64,000 nucleotides of DNA from Candidatus Avidesulfovibrio excrementigallinarum (GCA_018715085.1 DVMI01000128.1:1-64000); one strand, 5' to 3'; counted from the first letter of the stretch, positions 36,214-47,587 are shown. Notes: generated by a model not told the origin, from the letters alone. Made by a program: numbers and translations.

Positions 36214-36640
36214 CGTTATGCAGGGGCGTTGGGCCGGGCGCGCCGCCTTTACTGCAAAAAAGAGCCGGTGCGCTGCGAACTTTTTGGAAAAACGCCAGAC
36301 GCCCCCGGATCCGCGGCAGGAAGAACCTCCCTGGCGTTTTGAGGGGAAAAAGGAGTGCCGCCCGGGCAGAGGCGGGCGAGGCTGTGCCTGAAAAGCACCG
36401 TGCCATACAACGCCGGACGGCCGCAGTCCGGAAAAAGACCGCACAGCGCCGGCGTCCAGGCAGCCACGCCTTTCATTGCCGCACGGCCACGCGGCGGCCG
36501 GCCTGCCATGCTTGCCGTTACGCGCCTGCCTCGGGCTGTACCACTGTACGATTGCCCCCTGAAGGAAGGCGGTTCCCCTGTGGGCAGCCGCGCGCCCCTT
36601 TCCCCGGACTGCGGGCTGCCTTGTCCTGATTTTACTTTAC
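36214..36640. other. Gap before the EamA transporter
   Basis: About 430 bases without a supportable gene. Overlapping Arg/Ala-rich frames occur on both strands, and no promoter with good boxes was found. Confidence 0.35.
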
Positions 36641-36652
36641 AGGAGCGTTTCC

Positions 36653-37591
36653 GTGAGTTTCTTTTCCGTCCGTCCCGTACTGACCGGGAGTCTGCTGGCC
36701 TTGCTGGCCACGGTCATCTGGTCCGGGAATTTTGTGCTGTCCCGCGCCATGGCCAACGACGTGCCTCCCATGACGCTGTCACTGCTGCGCTGGGGCACGG
36801 CGTTTGTCATCCTGCTGCCGTTTGGCGCGCGCAATGTCTGGGCGGCCAGGCGTCACATTGCGGCGCGCCCGGGGTACTTTTTTTTCACGGGGCTGCTCGG
36901 GGTAACCCTGTTTAACGCGTTCATCTATGAGGCAGGCAGGACGACGCCGGCCATGAACATGGCGCTGCTGGCAGCCAGTTCGCCCCTGTTTGCGCTGATT
37001 TTGTCGTGGATGGTCAAGCTGGGGCAGCCCAATGTGCGCCACGGTCTGGCCGTGGTGTGCGCGCTGACAGGCGCCCTGATCATCATCGCCCGCGGGGATC
37101 CCCATGTGCTGCTCAATCTCGAATTCAGCGCCGGCGACCTGTGGACGCTGGCCGGGGCGGCGTGCTTTGCAGCCTATTCCATCCTGGTGCGCTGGGCGCC
37201 TGCGGCGCTTTCGGCCATTGGCTATCTGCTGGCGGTGGTGGGCGTGGGCGTGCTGCTGCTTGTGCCCATGGCGGCTGTGGAGCTGGCCCTCGGGGCGTCG
37301 ATCGCGTGGAGTCCGCTGCTTGTGCTGCAGGTGTTGCACCTGGGACTTGGCATGAGCGTGGTGGCGTTTTTGTGCTGGAACGCGGCCATTGCCCGCATCG
37401 GCGCCGCCAGCGCCTCCATGAACTACTACTCGCTGCCGGTCTTCAGCGCCGCACAGGCCATGTGGCTTCTGGGCGAACGGCTGACGGGCGCGTTTTTGAT
37501 TGGTGCGGCGTTTGTGCTGTGCGGCATCCTCCTTGGACGGCCCATCAGCAGGCCGGCAGACGGATCCGGCGCGCCTGCCCCCAAAAAATAA
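36653..37591 (+). CDS. EamA/DMT-family transporter
   Basis: This is a ten-helix transporter of the drug/metabolite superfamily, of unknown substrate, usually exporters of amino acids or metabolites. The 312 residues show the duplicated EamA repeat: first half LLALLATVIWSGNFVLSRAMANDVPPMTLSLLRW, second half AGAACFAAYSILVRWAP. SMNYYSLPVFSAAQAMWLLGERLTGAFLIGAAFVLCGILLG ends the second repeat, the typical E/R-containing last helix pair. It starts at GTG 36653 after AGGAG. It appears monocistronic; DUF1844 follows 294 bases on. Confidence 0.88.
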   Translation: MSFFSVRPVLTGSLLALLATVIWSGNFVLSRAMANDVPPMTLSLLRWGTAFVILLPFGARNVWAARRHIAARPGYFFFTGLLGVTLFNAFIYEAGRTTPAMNMALLAASSPLFALILSWMVKLGQPNVRHGLAVVCALTGALIIIARGDPHVLLNLEFSAGDLWTLAGAACFAAYSILVRWAPAALSAIGYLLAVVGVGVLLLVPMAAVELALGASIAWSPLLVLQVLHLGLGMSVVAFLCWNAAIARIGAASASMNYYSLPVFSAAQAMWLLGERLTGAFLIGAAFVLCGILLGRPISRPADGSGAPAPKK

Positions 37592-37885
37592 GGCGGCTGC
37601 CACACTGCTTTTATATAAAAAATACATACAGCGTAAAAATACGCCGCCGCTTCTGCGGCCTGCGCCCGCCACACCTGCCACCCCGCACAGAGCGCCCGCC
37701 CAAAAAACAGCCGCCATGGCCTGTGCCTCCGCCGTGGTGCTGCGCCATGGAGTGGGGGCGCTCCCTGCGCACGCCACACTGCGCTGATCCGGCGCGGACA
37801 CGACGCAGGCCAGTAGACAGATCGCCCTTACGGCACTATCATGCTTTTTGTTTCAACGTCATGCTGCCATGCTGCGAGGATTGCC

Positions 37886-38194
37886 ATGCAAATCGAACAT
37901 TCTGATTCCGCCGCCCAGGCTTTCGACAAGCAGGACGACACGCACGCCCTTCCGGAAGTGACCTTTTCCACCTTTGTCATGTCGCTGGCCTCTTCGGCCT
38001 TGGTGCAACTTGGCGAAGTGCCCAACCCGGAGACGGGCAAAATCCAGGACAACCTGCTGATGGCCAAGCATTCCATCGACATTCTGACCATGCTCCAGGA
38101 CAAGACCCGTGCCTGCCTCGAGCCGGACGAAGCCCAGCTTCTGGAGGCCCTGCTTTACGAACTGCGCCTGAAATATGTGATGCATAAAGGATAA
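37886..38194 (+). CDS. DUF1844 protein
   Basis: This small protein of unknown function has 102 residues, with the DUF1844 core VTFSTFVMSLASSALVQLGEVPNPETG, then NLLMAKHSIDILTMLQDKT, and a helical C-terminus (LLEALLYELRLKYVM). The ATG at 37886 follows GAGGA. An upstream in-frame ATG at 37841 adds Cys-rich residues and has no ribosome site. It ends seven bases before argC, so it is almost certainly cotranscribed with it. It has no signal peptide and no visible catalytic motif. A link to arginine synthesis is suggested only by position. Confidence 0.85.
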   Translation: MQIEHSDSAAQAFDKQDDTHALPEVTFSTFVMSLASSALVQLGEVPNPETGKIQDNLLMAKHSIDILTMLQDKTRACLEPDEAQLLEALLYELRLKYVMHKG

Positions 38195-38201
38195 TTCTGC
38201 C

Positions 38202-39272
38202 ATGTCAAACACAGAACACGTCATTCGCGCCGGGCTGGTGGGCGTTACCGGCTATACCGGCATGGAGCTGGCCCGACTGCTGGCCGGCCATCCGCACATC
38301 CGCCTGACCACCGCCACTTCGCGCACCGAAGCCGGACGCCGCCTTGGCGAGCTGTATCCCTTTCTTGAGCATCTGCCCGGCTCCGACGTCGTGCTGATCG
38401 AGCCCGATCCCGACGCCATTGCCGCCCAGTGCGACGTTGCCTTTTTGGCGGTGCCCCACGGCACGGCGGCCGAAATGGGCAAGGCCCTGCTTGAACGCGG
38501 CGTCAAAACAGTCGACCTTTCTGCCGACTTCCGCCTGCACGACGCCGGCACCTACGCAGCCTGGTACGCGCCCCATCCGTGTCCGGAACTGCTGGCCGAA
38601 GCGGTGTACGGCCTGCCCGAGCTCAATATGGACGCGCTGCGCACCGCGCGCCTTGTGGCCAACCCCGGATGCTACCCCACCTCTGTCATCCTGGGGCTTG
38701 CCGCCGCACTGAAAAACAACCTCATCCAGACCGACAGCGTGATCATCGACAGCAAATCCGGCACCACGGGCGCGGGCCGCAAGGCCGTTGTGCCTTCGCT
38801 GTTCTGCGAAGTGTCCGACACGTTCCGCGCCTATGGCGTAGGCGGCAAGCACCGCCATACCCCGGAAATAGAGCAGGAACTCAGCGCGCTTGCCGGCGTT
38901 CCGATGACCGTGTCGTTCACCCCGCATCTTGTGCCCATGAACCGCGGCATCCTGAGCACCATTTACGCTTCGCTTGCCACAGACACCGATACAGAAAGCG
39001 TGCAACGCCTGTATGCCGACTTCTGGAAGGACGCGCCCACTCCCTGGGTCCGCGTGCTGCCTGCCGGCAAGCTCCCCGAAACCCGCAACGTGCGCGGCAG
39101 CATGTTCTGCGACATGAGCGTCGTTGTGGACAAGCGCACCAGACGGCTGATCGTCGTCTCGGTCATTGACAATATCTGCCGCGGCGCTTCCGGACAGGCT
39201 GTGGCCAACGCCAACCTGATCTTCGGCCTGCCCGTGACGGAAGGGCTCATGGCCGCACCGCTTCTGCCGTAA
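38202..39272 (+). CDS. argC: N-acetyl-gamma-glutamyl-phosphate reductase
   Basis: It is the third step of arginine synthesis, reducing N-acetylglutamyl phosphate to the semialdehyde with NADPH. The 356 residues begin with the nucleotide-binding loop VGVTGYTGMELARLLAGHP. The catalytic cysteine is in NPGCYPTSVILGL (Cys157). SKSGTTGAGRK and KHRHTPEIEQEL follow, with the usual VVVDNICRGASGQAVAN-like C-terminal segment reading SVIDNICRGASGQA. The length is normal. It starts seven bases after the DUF1844 gene. The later pathway gene argF is at 63495, so arginine genes are scattered. Confidence 0.95.
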   Translation: MSNTEHVIRAGLVGVTGYTGMELARLLAGHPHIRLTTATSRTEAGRRLGELYPFLEHLPGSDVVLIEPDPDAIAAQCDVAFLAVPHGTAAEMGKALLERGVKTVDLSADFRLHDAGTYAAWYAPHPCPELLAEAVYGLPELNMDALRTARLVANPGCYPTSVILGLAAALKNNLIQTDSVIIDSKSGTTGAGRKAVVPSLFCEVSDTFRAYGVGGKHRHTPEIEQELSALAGVPMTVSFTPHLVPMNRGILSTIYASLATDTDTESVQRLYADFWKDAPTPWVRVLPAGKLPETRNVRGSMFCDMSVVVDKRTRRLIVVSVIDNICRGASGQAVANANLIFGLPVTEGLMAAPLLP

Positions 39273-39279
39273 TCCTGAC

Positions 39280-39309
39280 GGGCGTCGTGCCATCCCTGGT
39301 ACGGCGCCC
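39280..39309 (+). terminator. Hairpin after argC
   Basis: A 12-bp stem with two G-T pairs (39280-39291 with 39298-39309) and a 6-base loop starts seven bases after the stop codon. No T-run follows directly. Confidence 0.5.
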
Positions 39310-39706
39310 GCGCCTTCATATCCTGTTTTGCCGCCTTGCTCCGGCGTCTGCTCCCCTGCTCTGCACACGAGGCGCTTTGTTTGCCTGCATAACGCGTCCA
39401 AACCTGCCTGAACGGCCGCCGGACGCCGCCTGCCGTCATCGCGGCCGCCCATAACGGCGCCGGTTCCTTCTGCGGCAGCTGCGTCATGCCCAACCACGCG
39501 GCACGCCTGCCCCTCTGCCCTGCAAAAACCTGGCGCAGCCGTCCTCAAGGGCCGGCGTCCGCGCCACAGCCGCGCGCCACAGCCGGAGCAAGGCCGTATG
39601 CTCCCGGCCCTTCCGTCCTGTGCTGCCGGGAATCCCGGCCGCATCTGCCAAGAAGCGCAGAAAACGCGCTGCCACACGGCAATCCGCAACGAAACGAAAA
39701 ACGGAC
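39310..39706. other. Gap between argC and the rpsU operon
   Basis: About 400 bases with no supportable gene or RNA. The rpsU promoter begins at its end. Confidence 0.35.
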
Positions 39707-39744
39707 AAAAAAGGCTTGCTTTTCTGTCAGCAAAAGAATAACGT
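39707..39744 (+). promoter_or_regulatory. Promoter of the rpsU-yqeY-mutS2-dnaG-rpoD operon
   Basis: AAAAAAGGCTTG (39707-39718) contains the -35 TTGCTT (39716-39721), followed after 17 bases by TAACGT (39739-39744). The 12-base block is identical to those before tRNA-Met and tRNA-His in this window, each with a TA-initiated -10 at the same distance. This makes the call much stronger than the boxes alone would. Confidence 0.7.
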
Positions 39745-39801
39745 CAGCTTCTTAGTGCAACACGCTTTGCACGAAGTCCCGACCCGAGGGGGTGATTCTC
39801 A

Positions 39802-40005
39802 ATGCCCGGCGTCTACTTGAACGAAGACGATTACAACTTCGACATCGCGCTGCGCCGCTTCAAGAAGCAGGTGGAAAAGGCTGGCATTCTTTCTGAAATG
39901 AAGAAGCGTCAGCACTTTGAAAAGCCCAGCGTCATGCGCAAGAAGAAAAAGGCTGCTGCCCGCAAGCGCCTGATGAAGAAAATGCGGAAAGGCAACGCGG
40001 CCTAA
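39802..40005 (+). CDS. rpsU: 30S ribosomal protein S21
   Basis: This small basic protein of the 30S subunit is needed for initiation on natural mRNAs. The 67 residues have the S21 pattern: [27 protein letters not shown], then [31 protein letters not shown] box precedes the ATG. As in E. coli it leads an operon containing dnaG and rpoD. A hairpin directly after it could let rpsU be made in excess over the downstream genes. Confidence 0.95.
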   Translation: MPGVYLNEDDYNFDIALRRFKKQVEKAGILSEMKKRQHFEKPSVMRKKKKAAARKRLMKKMRKGNAA

Positions 40006-40040
40006 CCGGCGCGCTGTTTGTTCGCCCCAAAAGTGAGTCC

Positions 40041-40071
40041 GACACGGGAGGCCCCCATGGTCTCCCGTGTC
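40041..40071 (+). terminator. Hairpin after rpsU, probable partial terminator
   Basis: GACACGGGAG (40041-40050) pairs with CTCCCGTGTC (40062-40071) around an 11-base loop. A short T-run (CTTTTC) occurs about 10 bases later, so read-through into yqeY is likely. Confidence 0.55.
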
Positions 40072-40125
40072 TATCCGTGTCTTTTCTGGATAGCTGTTTC
40101 ACCTCTTCACCTCCCGGATGACGCC

Positions 40126-40575
40126 ATGAGTTTGATCGCCCAAGTGGAACAGGACTATATTGCTGCATACAAAGCCAAGGAAGACGTCCGCGTTGCCGTG
40201 CTGCGGCTGTTGAAAACCGCGGCCAAGAACCGCCAGGTCGAGCTCATGCGCCCGCTGACGGATGAAGAAATGCTGGATGTCATCCAAAAGCAGGCCAAGC
40301 AGCGGCAGGATTCCATCGAACAATACACCGCCGCCGGCCGTGCAGATCTGGCCGGCAGAGAAGCGGCTGAACTGGAAATCCTGCACGGCTATCTGCCCAC
40401 ACCGCTGACCGCAGAGGAACTTGCCGCGGCCATCGAGGCCGCCATTGCCGAAACCGGCGTGACCTCCATGGCCGGCATGGGGAAAGTGATGACCGCCGTA
40501 CTTGCGGCCCACAAGGGCCGCGTCGATGGAAAAACAGCCAGTGCCGCTGTACGTGCACGCCTCCAGCATGGATAA
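40126..40575 (+). CDS. GatB/YqeY-domain protein
   Basis: This 149-residue YqeY protein resembles the tail domain of the GatB amidotransferase subunit and may contact tRNA; its cellular job is not established. Motifs: DYIAAYKAKEDVRVAVLRLLKTAAKNRQVE, EMLDVIQKQAKQRQDSIEQYTAAGR, EILHGYLPTPLTAEEL and TSMAGMGKVMTAVLA. YqeY next to rpsU is common in many bacteria. The ATG at 40126 fits the family start; an in-frame ATG at 40018 would extend it 36 residues into the leader hairpin. Its stop lies eight bases inside mutS2. Confidence 0.9.
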   Translation: MSLIAQVEQDYIAAYKAKEDVRVAVLRLLKTAAKNRQVELMRPLTDEEMLDVIQKQAKQRQDSIEQYTAAGRADLAGREAAELEILHGYLPTPLTAEELAAAIEAAIAETGVTSMAGMGKVMTAVLAAHKGRVDGKTASAAVRARLQHG

Positions 40576-42934
40576 ACGTACCCTCAAGGCTCTGGAATTC
40601 TCAAAAATTCTTGAGCTGCTTGCCGCACAATGCGTTTCCGAGGCAGGCCGGACGGCCTGCCTTGCCCTCGCGCCCTGCGAAACACTTGCCGCCGTACACG
40701 CCGAACAGGCGCTGTTCGAACAGGCCGGTCTCTGGCTTGCTCACTGCGCCGCCGAAGGCGACGGCGGCTTTTCGCTTGTGGATTTTCCGGATTGTGCAGG
40801 TCTTTTCGATCATCTTTCGCACCCTTCTGCCACGCTGGATGCCGATGCGCTGTTTGCCCTGCGCATGGTGCTCACGCTGGCCCGCCGGGCTGTGCTCTCC
40901 ATCCGCGAAGGCGAAACCCGCTGGCCGGATCTGTACGCTCTGGCCCATACGCAGCCGCTGCCCGAGCTGCTGACCGCCGCACTCAACCGCTGCATCAACG
41001 ACGACGGCCTCGTGCGCGACGGCGCCTCGCCGGAACTGCTGCTCGTCCGCAGCGAAATGCGCTCCCTCCATCAAAGCTGCCTGCGCAAGGTCAAAGACTT
41101 TGCCGTACAGTACAACATCGCCCACTACCTCCAGGACGAGTTCATGACTCTGGCCTCGGATCGCTATGTGTTGCCGCTCAAAAGCAACTTCAAAGGGCGT
41201 ATCCAGGGGATCATTCACGACTATTCCAACACGGGCGAGACCTGCTATTTTGAACCCATGTTCCTGGTTGCGCACAACAACCGCCTCCAGGAGCTCAAGC
41301 GCGAAGAGCGCGAGGAAGAGCGCAAAGTCTTTGCCATGCTTTCGGGCATGGTGCGGGCAGATCTGCCGCTGGTGCGCGAAGCCTGGTCCTTTATGGTCCG
41401 GCTCGATGTGCTGCTGGCCAGACGCCGCCTGGGCGAACTTTATGACGGCGTCATGGTGACCGTGACGCCCGCGTCCGGTCCTGACGCCGCGCCGCTTACC
41501 CTGCGTCAGGCCCGCCATCCTCTGCTTGTCCTTGATCCGCAGATGCGCCGCCAGGGCGGTCCTCAGCCCATTGATCTGCATCTGCGGCCGCAGGATCAGG
41601 CGCTCATTGTCAGCGGCGGCAACGCCGGCGGCAAAACTGTGTGCCTCAAGACTCTCGGGTTGCTTGCAGCCATGAGCTTCACAGGGCTCCCCGTCCCGGC
41701 GGCCAGTGGTTCTGTCATTCCCTGGTGGCCCTCCATCCATGCGCTGATCGGCGACGAACAGAGCCTTGATGATCATGTGTCCACCTTTACGGCCCAGATT
41801 GCCTCGCTGGCCTCGATCTGGCCGACGCTGGGCCCCGGTTCGCTGGTGCTGCTCGACGAATTCGGCGCCGGCACCGATCCTGCCCAGGGGGCGGCGCTGG
41901 CCCAGGCGCTGCTTGACGAACTGATTGCCAACGGCGCTTACACTGTGGCGGCCACCCATTTCCCTGCGCTCAAAACCTATGCCCTGACCCACGAGCATGT
42001 GCGCGCGGCCTCGGTGCTGTTTGACCCGGCGACCAAGCGCCCGTTGTTCCGCCTGGCGTATGATCAGGTCGGCGCGAGCCTTGCGCTTGACGTGGCCCGC
42101 GAGCACGGCCTGCCCGAGTCGGTACTCAGACGGGCAGAACACTATCTGCTGCTGGACGGACAGGACATGACAGCCATCATGGACCGCCTCAACGCGCTGG
42201 CCGCCAGCAGGGAACAGCAGCTGGACGCGCTGCGTGAAGAAGAGCGCCGGACCCGCGAAAAGCGCACGCAGTACAAGGAGCGGTTCGAGCGCGAACGCGA
42301 ACGGCTGCACACCGAAGTGCGCGGCATGGCCGGCGAACTGATGCGCGCATGGAAGGCCGGCAAAATCACTGCCAAACAGGCGCTCAAAGACATGTCGCGC
42401 CTGCGGGCTTCCCTGGCGGAAAACGCGCCTGCACACAAGGACGAAACGCCGCCTGCGCCGGAGCTGGATTTGACCGCCCTGAAACAGGGGCAGCAGGTCA
42501 TTCACCGCCCCTGGGGCAAAAAGGCCGTTGTGCAGTCTGTCGATCTGCGGCAAAAGCGCGTCAAGCTGGACATGAACGGCGTCAGCCTGTGGGTTGATCC
42601 CTCGCTCATCGATCTGACCGGGCAGCCGGAGGCAAAGGCACGCCCCGGCGTGTCGCGCGGCGTCATTGTGCAGACCAGCGGAGAACAAATGCCGCTTTTG
42701 CGTCTTGACTTGCGGGGAAAACGTGCTGATTTGGCTCTTACTGAGCTTGAGAAATTTCTTGATCGGGCCCTGCTCTCAGGGATGGATGGCGTCGAAATTC
42801 TGCACGGCCGGGGGACCGGCGTGCTGCGCCGGCAGGTGCATGAACGGCTGCGGACGTTCCCCGGCGTGGGACATTTTGCGCTTGCCCCCGAAGATCAGGG
42901 CGGAGACGGCGTCACACTGGTGACGTTCAAATAA
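40568..42934 (+). CDS. mutS2: MutS2 endonuclease/ATPase
   Basis: This is a MutS-family ATPase with a nuclease tail, linked in other species to limiting recombination and rescuing collided ribosomes. The 788 residues contain the core helices (MDKRTLKALEFSKILELL), Walker A VSGGNAGGKTVCLKTLG (about 350), Walker B SLVLLDEFGAGTDPAQG and ATHFPALK. A long coiled coil rich in Arg and Glu spans about 520-600. The C-terminal Smr domain (LDLRGKRADLALTELEKFLDRAL, then EILHGRGTGVLRRQV) completes it. It has no mismatch-recognition N-domain, which is normal for MutS2. It overlaps yqeY by eight bases, so translation is coupled; no clear ribosome site is seen. Confidence 0.94.
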   Translation: MDKRTLKALEFSKILELLAAQCVSEAGRTACLALAPCETLAAVHAEQALFEQAGLWLAHCAAEGDGGFSLVDFPDCAGLFDHLSHPSATLDADALFALRMVLTLARRAVLSIREGETRWPDLYALAHTQPLPELLTAALNRCINDDGLVRDGASPELLLVRSEMRSLHQSCLRKVKDFAVQYNIAHYLQDEFMTLASDRYVLPLKSNFKGRIQGIIHDYSNTGETCYFEPMFLVAHNNRLQELKREEREEERKVFAMLSGMVRADLPLVREAWSFMVRLDVLLARRRLGELYDGVMVTVTPASGPDAAPLTLRQARHPLLVLDPQMRRQGGPQPIDLHLRPQDQALIVSGGNAGGKTVCLKTLGLLAAMSFTGLPVPAASGSVIPWWPSIHALIGDEQSLDDHVSTFTAQIASLASIWPTLGPGSLVLLDEFGAGTDPAQGAALAQALLDELIANGAYTVAATHFPALKTYALTHEHVRAASVLFDPATKRPLFRLAYDQVGASLALDVAREHGLPESVLRRAEHYLLLDGQDMTAIMDRLNALAASREQQLDALREEERRTREKRTQYKERFERERERLHTEVRGMAGELMRAWKAGKITAKQALKDMSRLRASLAENAPAHKDETPPAPELDLTALKQGQQVIHRPWGKKAVVQSVDLRQKRVKLDMNGVSLWVDPSLIDLTGQPEAKARPGVSRGVIVQTSGEQMPLLRLDLRGKRADLALTELEKFLDRALLSGMDGVEILHGRGTGVLRRQVHERLRTFPGVGHFALAPEDQGGDGVTLVTFK

Positions 42935-42960
42935 GCGGCGTTTGCTGACGGCAAGAAGCC

Positions 42961-42980
42961 TGCCCCGCGCAGACGGGGCA
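42961..42980 (+). other. Hairpin between mutS2 and dnaG
   Basis: TGCCCCG and CGGGGCA pair around a 6-base loop, extended by GCC/GGC with one bulge. There is no T-run. It may slow or partly end transcription before dnaG, or mark an mRNA cleavage point. Confidence 0.4.
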
Positions 42981-43099
42981 AGGCCCTTGTCTCTTACGCC
43001 ATTTCAGGGGTGCCTGCCACAAGGACGGGGCAGCGCCCCGCAGGGATTGCAGCTGGAAGACAGCACCGCCCCGGCATTTTTTGAGGAGCTTGCAGCACC

Positions 43100-44822
43100 A
43101 TGTCGCAGCGCAGAGCCATACAGGAAATCAAGGCCAGGTTGAGCCTTGTCGACGTGGTGCGCCGCTATGTGGAACTGAAACGCAACGGCGCGCGCTGGGT
43201 GGCCCCCTGCCCGTTCCATCAGGAGACGAAACCCTCGTTTTCCGTCAACGAGGAAGAAGGCTTCTTCTACTGTTTCGGCTGCCACGCTTCAGGCGATTTG
43301 TTTGATTTTTACGGCCGCATCAACGGCCTTGACTTCCGCGAAACGCTGGAAGCCCTGGCCGAAGAAACAGGGGTTGTGCTCGATGGTTACGACGACGGCC
43401 CTGCAACAGCGGCCAGACGCCAGGGGTTGTCGGAAAAGCAGCAGATGTTGCGCCTGCACGATCTGGCGGCAAACCACTTTGCCAGCAACCTTGGTGGCAG
43501 CGCCGGGGAAGAGTGCCGCGACTATATGCGCCGGCGCGGCCTCTCGGAAGAAATTGCCAGGAGCTTCGGGCTCGGCTGGAGCCTGCGCGACTGGCAGTCG
43601 CTGACCGACGTGTTCCGGCGCGCCGGCTTTGCACCCGAGCTGGGCGTCAAGGCCGCCCTGCTCAGCCAGAACGGCCGGGGCAGAATCTACGACCGCTTCC
43701 GCGGCCGGTTCATGTTCCCCATCCGGAGTCTTTCCGGACGGGTTGTGGCGTTTGGCGGGCGCATCATTGCCAATGAGGAAGACGAGGCCAAATATATCAA
43801 CAGCAGCGACTCGCCGCTGTACAAAAAAGGCGAACACCTCTACGGCCTCTATCAGGCGCGGCGAGCCATCGCTGCAGGCGCTCCGGCCATGCTGACTGAA
43901 GGCTACATGGACGTGGTGACGCTGCATCAGTTTGGCTACACGGGCGCTGTGGGCGTGCTTGGCACAGCGCTGACGCCGGAACAGGTCAAGCGGCTTTCGG
44001 GCTTCACCTCAACCGTCGAACTCATGTTCGACGGCGACCGCGCCGGACGCAAGGCCGCGCTGCGCTCGGCAGAAATGCTGCTGGTGCGTGGCCTGCGTTG
44101 CCGTGTGGTGTTGTTTCCTGAAGGCGAGGACATTGACAGCCTGCTGCGCGGCCAGGGCCAAGAAGTGTTTGAATCCCTGCGCGCCAGCGCGCCGGAGGGG
44201 CTGGCTTTTTGCATCCGGACGCTGCGGGACATGGCCCCGCGCGACGCCGTGGACTGGGCAAGGACGTTTCTTAAGCAGGTGGAACAGCCCGAGCTGGTCA
44301 GCGGATACGCTTCCGCTCTGGCCAACGGGCTTGGCCTTGCAGAAACTGAACTGCGCGAGCAGGCAGTCAACGCAAGACGCCTGTCGTCCCGCCCGGCCTC
44401 TGTGGCCCAGGTTTCGCCTGTTTCGCGTCCCAGGCAGACCTGTGATCGGGAACTGATGACGTTTGCGGTGCGCTATCCGCACGCACTGCCGCGCCTGCGC
44501 GATCTGGGCGCGCACCTTTGCCTGTCGGCTCCATGGAGTCGCAGGTTATGGGAAAAGCTGGAAAAGACGCCACCCGAGGACGTGTTCCATCTTCTTGACG
44601 AGCGGGAAAAAACCTTCTGGGTACGCTGCCGGACAGGCAACGTCCCCCCGCTTGACAACGAAGAGGGCGAATTTGCCGCACTCCGATCCATGCTCGACAG
44701 GATGCAGCTTGCCGGGCAGAAGGCATCCGTGACCGCTGCACTGCGTCAAGGCGCTGGCACGGGCGACTTTGAAATGGATCTCGAATACTTGCGTGCGCTT
44801 CAGGAAACCTTGGAGAGAACCC

Positions 44823-44839
<17 letters not shown>
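43100..44839 (+). CDS. dnaG: DNA primase
   Basis: It makes RNA primers at the replication fork. The 579 residues begin with the CHC2 zinc ribbon ([11 protein letters not shown] and [16 protein letters not shown], about 37-70), then the RNA-polymerase basic motif ([14 protein letters not shown] context) and the TOPRIM core with EGYMDVV and [13 protein letters not shown] (about 265-345). The C-terminal DnaB-binding region is shorter and less conserved. The ATG at 43100 has a GGAG about 12 bases upstream. Its 3' end overlaps rpoD by 17 bases, as expected for a primase/sigma unit of a macromolecular-synthesis operon. Confidence 0.96.
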
Positions 44840-46595
<1,756 letters not shown>

Positions 46596-46630
46596 ACAGG
46601 GCCCCGTACCGGCATCCCCTGCATGAACGC

Positions 46631-46688
46631 ACCGGGGGGAACGGGGACAGCCTTTGAAGAGGTTGTCCCCGTTCCCCCCGGTTTTTTT
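46631..46688 (+). terminator. Terminator of the rpsU-rpoD operon
   Basis: A perfect 19-bp stem (46631-46649 with 46664-46682), a 14-base loop and seven T residues (46682-46688). This is the strongest hairpin in the window. Confidence 0.95.
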
Positions 46689-46842
46689 GTGCCTGCGGAG
46701 CCGGACTGCGCAACGTTCAGGCACGAAAGACGCAGAGCGCTTTGCAGGCCGCCGGAACGGGCACCAGGCAGTTTTTTGTGCAGGCCGTTCCAACCTGCTC
46801 CTGCGTCTCCTCAGGCGTACAACGCAGCACTCCCTGCAAAGG

Positions 46843-46884
46843 CAAAGCCCCTGCCGCACGATTGGCGGCAGGGGCTTTGTTTTT
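46843..46884 (+). terminator. Second strong terminator downstream of rpoD
   Basis: CAAAGCCCCTGCCGC (46843-46857) pairs perfectly with 46865-46879 around a 7-base loop, followed by five T residues. No gene lies between it and the first terminator. It may be a back-up, serve the convergent HD gene from the other strand, or end a small RNA. The 150 bases between the two show no further motif. Confidence 0.75.
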
Positions 46885-47020
46885 GGGCTGTTCCGCTCTG
46901 GCTCAGTCGCCTTCAGAACAGCCGCGCCGGCATGGCCCCTATGCGTCTGCCAGGCTGGCGGCCCGGGAGGCTTGCGCCCACCAAAACCGGCCCGGTCATC
47001 CGCATTTTCAGAAGGCTCCC

Positions 47021-47587
47021 TCAAGCATTGTCTGCTGCATCGGCAAGCATTTGCCGCACGCTTTCAAAGTGGAGCAAATCCACCTTGTTGACAATCTGCG
47101 CCTCAACCGTTCTGGGGTTGGCGCTTCCTTCACGGGCATGGACGGCGATGATGTGCGTAACCGTATCGGGCAGACCGCACTGCGCTGCCAGGATTGCGCC
47201 GGAGAACGGATGCCGCAGCAGCAACCCTTTCTGAGAAAAGGCATAGGTTCCTTCTGGCGTGCGCGTATACTCAAGCAGCTTGCCCACATCGTGCAGCAGC
47301 GCGCCGGCCATCAGCGTCGGGTAGTCCGGCAGCAGGCGCGGATTGTTGCCGTGTATCGCCACGAGTGTCGCATAGGTCTGGTGGGCAAGGCAGGCCACCG
47401 CGCGAATATGCGTACGAAGACTTGGCGCGTAAGCAAATCCAAGGGTCATGGGGATGTTGTCCAAATCCTCCGGCGTCCATCCCCCTTCCCGGCACGCCTT
47501 TGCAAACGCGGCCTCACAACAGGCGCGCAAAGTCCGATCTTCAAGCCATCCCAGTTCGGGAAGGCGCTCCATCCAGTTTTCCGCCAT
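47021..47587 (-). CDS. HD-domain metal-dependent phosphohydrolase
   Basis: This small protein of 188 residues has an HD-type metal site: H in LRTHIRAVACLAH, HD in GALLHDVGKLLEY, the later His in LRHPFSGAI and the helix ITHIIAVHAREGSAN. The substrate is unknown; HD proteins of this size hydrolyse nucleotides or other phosphate esters. The ATG at 47587 follows AGGAAT; an in-frame start seven codons upstream is less likely. It lies 123 bases downstream of the Tct permease on the same strand and could be cotranscribed with it. No catalytic domain other than HD is visible. Confidence 0.8.
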   Translation of the reverse strand: MAENWMERLPELGWLEDRTLRACCEAAFAKACREGGWTPEDLDNIPMTLGFAYAPSLRTHIRAVACLAHQTYATLVAIHGNNPRLLPDYPTLMAGALLHDVGKLLEYTRTPEGTYAFSQKGLLLRHPFSGAILAAQCGLPDTVTHIIAVHAREGSANPRTVEAQIVNKVDLLHFESVRQMLADAADNA

